In this document: in pieces, positions 59,283-64,000 of the stretch
How the letters are laid out: each line of letters begins with the position of its first letter
How positions within the stretch are numbered: the stretch's first letter is position 1
NCBI GenBank assembly: GCA_035235625.1
Contig: CP141141.1
Location: 38,773,719-38,837,718 of the forward strand
DNA length: 64,000 nucleotides
Source: Saururus chinensis
Taxonomy: Eukaryota > Streptophyta > Magnoliopsida > Piperales > Saururaceae
Reading direction: 5' to 3'
Translations under genes and position numbers: made by a program
Notes under the pieces: generated by a model
Databases searched by the model: none
What the model was told of the DNA's origin: nothing
What the model saw: only the letters and a program-made list of their open reading frames with translations

Positions 59283-60191
59283 TTACATTGCCTATAGTGC
59301 AATGCTCATTTATGAAGTTGGGATAAGACTTCAGCATGTGTAAATACTAGTACAATAGTTTCTACTTATCTAGATGGGGCAATTACCCTACCTTGGTTCC
59401 GCCCATGGTCTTACTTGTAAAGTGGGTAAATTATTAAAAAAATTATTATTTAAATAAAAAATTAGCATACAAGGTGAGAGAAGAACTTATTTATTAATAT
59501 AATGTCATGTAACTTCATCACTTAGAGAGAGATTGTCACTTTAGAGTGTATAACTTAGTGTTTTTCTTCATTGTAAGTGACGAAATTAAGTAAAAATAAA
59601 AATAAGTCATACAGGTGCAAGTTACCATAATGATGTCTATGTGGCATGTTAGAACACTAATTTAATAATTTTTTCTCTAATATAAAATGATAATTAGTTA
59701 TTAAAATAATAATTTTTAATATTTTTCCTTAAGAAAGTCGAGTACTAATGTTCCCAGGAAGCCCCTTAATTGAATTCCAATGGTTGCTATGGTTGATGAG
59801 TTAACTCGTGTGAAACAACCATCCCTTATTTCAATCCATAAGTGGCCGACACTACCCTATCAATTTGTTTTTTTAATGTGGCTATTAATTTTTTAGGAAC
59901 TAAGTGTCATAAACTAGAAGTCAAAACACCTGAGAGGTACTTTAAGAATAAATAGTGGAGTATTTCCAATAACAAAAAAGTTAAAATGAGCCAAGGCTCA
60001 TGTGCATGTGTGAGACAGGGGATCTCGAACCGTCAGAACTCAATTTGACACCACAAAGGGCATGCAGTGATTCAAACATGCATACCCTTTTAATTATATT
60101 ATATATGTCATCAAATTGAAATTCGAACTATCCACAAAGCGTACGCCGGGTTCATACAAATCAGATTCTTAAAAAGTAAATAAATTAAGAG
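59283..60191. other. Intergenic, no gene seen
   Basis: AT-rich. At about 59570-59700 a weak repeat of MULE-end vocabulary (GTGACGAAATTAAG, CATACAGGTGCAAG) may be a further worn MULE relic. Confidence 0.35.
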
Positions 60192-60375
60192 TGGTGCTAT
60201 ATAGCAAACCAAAATCTCACGTTAAAATTCACGCGTTGATGTGGCAGTAAAGTCTTAGATGCCACATCACTGCCCCTTCTCACCCCACAGTAAAGTCTTA
60301 GATGCCACGTCAAAGTGCTACTTTAGTAGTGTTATGACGTATGAATTTTAACGTCGTGAAAGCATTTTTCATTTA
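60192..60375. mobile_element. Small inverted-repeat element with internal duplication
   Basis: Left arm ACGTTAAAATTCACGCGTTG pairs with right arm GACGTATGAATTTTAACGT. The middle has two copies of CAGTAAAGTCTTAGATGCCAC (60245 and 60288). No ORF. MITE-like; superfamily unknown. Confidence 0.5.
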
Positions 60376-60694
60376 TTTACTCTTAGTTCCCCTCGTGCGT
60401 CAAGCCCGCTCAATTCGACCATTAGCTTTCAAACTATATGCAACCTCCTCCCCGACACCTTACCAGCTACAATATTTGACCATTAACGGCCTCTTGTAGG
60501 TTGCCGTGTTGGATTGCCATTTAAGATACGTCAGATTTGGCGTGAGTATCCGGTGGGAGGAAATTAAAGTACCATTAAAGATACGTGACAGTGGCACTTT
60601 GCACTCCTATGGCATTAGGTAGGCCTTTTACCTCCATTAGATATAGGTGTCTAAGGGCCCACATGGTCCACCAGGATGACATGTTTCACGCGTC

Positions 60695-60862
60695 AAAAAC
60701 TCTATTTCATTATTTTCACACCGCTAATGAGTCCTTAAAACTTTATTTTATTATTTTTACACCATTAATAAATGGGGACTCATCAATAATATGAAAATAA
60801 TGAAATAAAGTTTTGACCCAACTCATTAATATAATAAAAATAATAAAATAAAATTTTGATTT
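60695..60862. repeat. Foldback made of two repeats and their mirror images
   Basis: Two ~46-bp units (TCAAAAACTCTATTTCATTA..., TAAAACTTTATTTTATTATT...) are followed at once by two inverted units (...ATGAAAATAATGAAATAAAG, ...AAAAATAATAAAATAAAATT). Centre near 60776 (GGGGACTC). The result is a long AT-rich hairpin. Confidence 0.65.
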
Positions 60863-61284
60863 ATGAAATTTCAATTTACTCGAATATTTTTCTCTTTTTG
60901 GAGGAACTATTCCGTTTTTGGAGATCCTTTTATTGTCAAATATAAGTAGATAGAATAAAAAAAGAATACGTTTATATACACCTAATAATCCCCTCAGTAC
61001 TTTATTAACTCTAAACCCCTTTATAAATTTATGAGTAAAATAAAAGGGCATTAACTTATAGAGACAAAGAAAATTTATTAATTATAGAAACCTCAATTAT
61101 AACTTTACCTAACATAAAACGTCATTAATAGAGGTGATTGTGTAAATAGACGAAAATACCCATTCGTGTAAATCTTCTTTTCTCTACTCGTCCATCGATT
61201 TCAAATCAGATCACCCCTTTCTGTTCGATTCCGGGAACAAAGTTCTCCTCTTCGTCATCGTCGGTGTTGTGTTAGGGCTCGAAG
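60863..61284 (+). promoter_or_regulatory. Upstream region and 5' UTR of the VAMP72-like pseudogene
   Basis: Pyrimidine-rich leader (CTTCTTTTCTCTACTCGTCC from about 61169) directly before the ATG at 61285. No distinct TATA box is certain. Confidence 0.35.
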
Positions 61285-61397
61285 ATGAGGCAACAGTCGC
61301 TGATCTACAGCTTCGTGGCCCGGGGGAACATGATCCTGGTCGAGTACACAGAATTCACGGGGAATTTCACAAGCATCGCTGCACAATGCCTCCAGAA

Positions 61398-62292
61398 TAG
61401 GGGTGTTCACGGACGAAAATGGACGCGGACATAGGGTTGTCCGTGTCCGTTTGTGTCCGCCTTAGTCCGTAATATACTTTGTCCAAGTCTGTCCGCTACG
61501 GACATGGACAAATATTTCAACACCGAAATTTTTATCCCAATCCAATTTTTTTAGAACTTTTATAACATGTAAATGTTGTCTTAACATATTACATAAGTAC
61601 TAAAACTGTGTTTTCAAGTTATCTAATACCCATGTAGTATATTAAGATTATCTTAACATGCTATATAAGTTCTAGATTTATATTTTCAAACTGTCCAGTA
61701 CCTATGTAGTATGTTAGGACTGTTTTAACATAGTACATAAGTACTAGATTCATGTTTTCAAATTATCAAGTGCCTATGTAGCATGTTAAAACTGTTCTAA
61801 CATGGTACATAAGTAATGTATTCATGTTTTCAAATTGTTAAGTACCTATGTAGCATGTTAGGACTATTCTAACATAGTACATAAGTACTAGATTCATGTT
61901 TTCAAATTGTGAAGTGCCTATGTAGCATGTTAGGACTATTCTATCCTAACATGCTACATAAGTATTGGATTCATGTTTTCAAGTTGTCAAGTGTCTATGT
62001 AGCATGTTAGGACTGTCCTAAGATGCTTCATAGGAACTGAATTTTTTTTTTCTAATAATTAGTAATAATTACTACTATATTTAAGAGAATCTTAGGTAAA
62101 TGACAGACGCGGACGTCTGCGGACACGGACAAGGGTATGTCCGTGTCCGTAGCTCCCTATTAGTGCGGACAAAAAACTTTGTCCGTGTCCGCATCTGTGT
62201 CTGGCCCGGACAAAAAATAATGTCCATTTTATATAAAAACGAACGCAGACACGGACGGACATATGGACAATAGATATCCATTAACATCCCTA
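61398..62292. mobile_element. hAT-type non-autonomous element, copy 2, inside VAMP72 exon
   Basis: Ends TAGGGGTGTTC and TAACATCCCTA; perfect 8-bp target duplication CTCCAGAA at 61390-61397 and 62293-62300, the hAT signature. Subterminal GTCCGTGTCCG/CGGACACGGAC clusters lie on both sides of a repeat-filled centre. No transposase. Opposite orientation to the relative at 30840-31545. Confidence 0.9.
61560..62040. repeat. Internal ~72-bp tandem repeats of the hAT element
   Basis: CTATGTAGYATGTTARRACT recurs at about 61703, 61773, 61845, 61917 and 61994, each followed by an ACATAGTACATAAGTACTRG-type mirrored phrase and TTCATGTTTTCAAATTGT. The element at 30840 has a shorter version of the same array. 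Confidence 0.75.
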
Positions 62293-63339
62293 CTCCAGAA
62301 GCTCCCCTCCAGCAATAACAAATTCACTTACAATTGCGATGGCCACACTTTCAATCACCTCGTTGAGGACGGTTACAGTAAGCCCTGCGGCCTTCCTTTT
62401 GTTCTGTCGTCGGTATTATGTCTTGATTTTTTTCAAAGAAATGGCTGTTTTACGTTAATTAAGTAGTTGATTTTGGATCTGTTAATGTAAGGGTGTTCAT
62501 TCTAGAAACCCATTGTAGAGATTTGATGAATTTCGCGTATATTTTGATGATTTGCTGTTGCGATGGGATTACGGGTCGATAGTGGGTCGGTTTCCTGATT
62601 CACATTGTCTGATTGATCAAATGATCTTGTAATGTGGGTTCTCGTTGTCGACTCAGATGAAGTTGGCGTTAAATTAGATGTTTAGAAAGGTGAATTTTGT
62701 TTACTCAAATGCTCTGCCGTTTTGCTTTTGTGGTGCAGCTTATTGTGTTGTTGCTGTAGAGACTGCTGGTAGGCAGGTTCCTATTGCATTTCTGGATAGG
62801 GTCAAGGATGATTTTAACGAGAGATATGGAGGAGGAAAAGCTGCAACTACTTCAGCTAACAGCCTTAACAGGGAATTTGGGTAAGTGATATTAAAGTAAG
62901 ATAGCCAAAAAGGAGAAAAAAATGCGGTAACATGGTGGCCACTTGAGGTCATTAAAGTGATATTTCAGAGGTGGATAATGTATAATCTAATTTTGCAGGC
63001 CAAAACTTAAAGAGCACATGCAGTACTGCGTGGACCATCCCGAGGAGATTAGCAAACTTGCAAAAGTTAAGGCCCAGAAGTTAAAGGAGTGATGATGAAA
63101 AATATTGAGAAGGTTTGTTAATACATTGCATTTCACATATGAACATGCTACTCTCAGTATATACTTTATTCTTTTGAACCTTCTGATTAATTAGTCTATA
63201 TTGCCCTCTTCGTGGACGCGTTATCAGAAAGTTAGCCCTATGTAGTTGAATAATCTTGAGGTACTTCTTTCTGTAGGTCCTTGACCGTGGTGAAAAGATT
63301 GAGCTTTTGGTGGACAAAACAGAAAACCTTCGCTCACAG

Positions 63340-64000
63340 GTTGGTAGTTGTCTTGCACTCAGTTAAGACCAAAAACTTTTTTATGTGGGACTTATCTCAT
63401 CTGAGTTGGTTTTAAGGCGACACAATTTTATTTTGTGGCCTATAAGCTGTCCGACTGTTTTTGGCTGCTTAAAACTGTATAACGAAATTAGATAACTATC
63501 AAATGTAATTAGTTGATATATATAGTTATTATTTATACCTTATCAATCCCCAATAGCTTAAGTATTTAGGGAAGGACGAACTACCTATGTGTTGTGATAC
63601 TAATTGCCAAGCTTCTGGACTGTGTTGAGCTATGAAAAATGTCGCTCTTCATCCCCAAGAAAATTAGCAGCATAGGAGAAATGACCAGATTTGATTGTTT
63701 TATTTGGAGGCTGCCATTTAGGTGAAGCTTGAAGCACCGACGATCTTGCTATTATATGCTGAGTTAGATCAATCTATGTAATGAATGTTGTATCCATTTT
63801 AAGTTCTCAAGTCTTGTTCTAATTCTGGAGCTAGATTACGTTTGTGGTCATACTAGAAATTTAGGCAGCGTGATCATGCTGCCTTGAAATTTCTAATAGA
63901 TTTCAAAGGGGCAACATGATCATTATGCTCTCCACTTATTTTAAAAATGGACAACATGAACATGTTGCCCTTCATTTTCCAATTTATTTTAAAAGTGTAG
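63340..64000. other. Intron or flank 3' of the VAMP72 fragment
   Basis: No further VAMP exon is recognised. Near the end a short phrase recurs: GGCAGCGTGATCATGCTGCC (63864-63883), GGCAACATGATCATTATGC (about 63911) and GGACAACATGAACATGTTGCC (about 63950), suggesting a small degenerate repeat or hairpin family. Confidence 0.4.

Larger units (their letters stand above)
61285..63339 (+). pseudogene. VAMP72: VAMP72-type longin R-SNARE, broken by a hAT insertion and a frameshift
   Basis: R-SNAREs of the VAMP72 group drive vesicle fusion at the plasma membrane. Exon 1 starts at 61285 ([31 protein letters not shown]) and is cut after codon 37 by the hAT element at 61398-62292. It resumes at 62301 ([18 protein letters not shown]) and ends at 62377. 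Exon 2 is 62739-62880 ([29 protein letters not shown]). Exon 3 is 62999-63112 ([20 protein letters not shown]). After KAQ it lacks about 7 nt compared with the family, shifting to a TGA at 63090. The lost frame continues as VKGVMM. Exon 4 is 63277-63339 (VLDRGEKIELLVDKTENLRS). The final SNARE/membrane-anchor exon is not seen before 64000; it may lie beyond the window. Two independent lesions make function unlikely. Confidence 0.88.

Overview
The window is nuclear DNA of a flowering plant. It shows split genes with GT-AG introns, AT-rich intergenic DNA and many plant-type transposons, and no prokaryotic features. The species cannot be named from sequence alone. Exon models were built by hand from reading frame, splice sites and family knowledge.

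Layout: (1) 1-17,000 holds a tandem pair of intact Yellow Stripe-Like (YSL, OPT family) metal-chelate transporter genes at 3952-7427 and 13508-16994, both + strand. Each has six exons with the same phases, predicted 684 and 685 aa. Short conserved blocks remain in the two promoters. Between and before them are a ~60-bp tandem repeat array, Stowaway-like MITEs, a GC-rich block of repeated BglII-type palindromes and other small inverted-repeat elements. (2) 17,482-24,167 is a 6.7-kb near-perfect inverted repeat of two ~3.3-kb elements with PIF/Harbinger-like ends (GGGTCCGTTTGTTT). One copy has a clean TAA target duplication and the other does not. Both carry the same spliced, gene-like but unrecognised sequence. 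(3) 24,170-32,800 is gene-poor: a satellite-like array built on CGTGTTATCGATAACACG, a Tourist-like element with TTA duplication, a worn MULE end, and a tandem duplication whose second unit is split by a hAT element. (4) 32,827-37,170 (minus) is an intact four-exon gene for a 1108-aa DUF789 protein, with a probable intron-bearing 5' UTR reaching ~39.7 kb. (5) 39,700-59,300 is transposon-dense: CGAG-rich repeats, a 1.8-kb non-autonomous MULE with a perfect 9-bp target duplication, a decayed Ty3/gypsy gag-pol fragment (minus) with its primer-binding site, LTR-like pieces, and a 6.9-kb MULE (52,371-59,273) with long inverted repeats. That MULE carries a decayed mudrA-type transposase followed by a plant mobile domain (PMD/MAIN-like) gene. 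(6) 61,285-63,339 is a broken VAMP72-type R-SNARE gene: an 895-bp hAT element sits in exon 1 with a perfect 8-bp duplication, and exon 3 carries a frameshift.

Functionally, the live gene content appears to be three genes: two YSL transporters and the DUF789 gene. The remainder is repeats, transposons and their wreckage. The features of most interest are the large palindromic element pair, the MULE-PMD unit with palindrome-packed ends shared by a small relative, and the hAT-interrupted SNARE gene.
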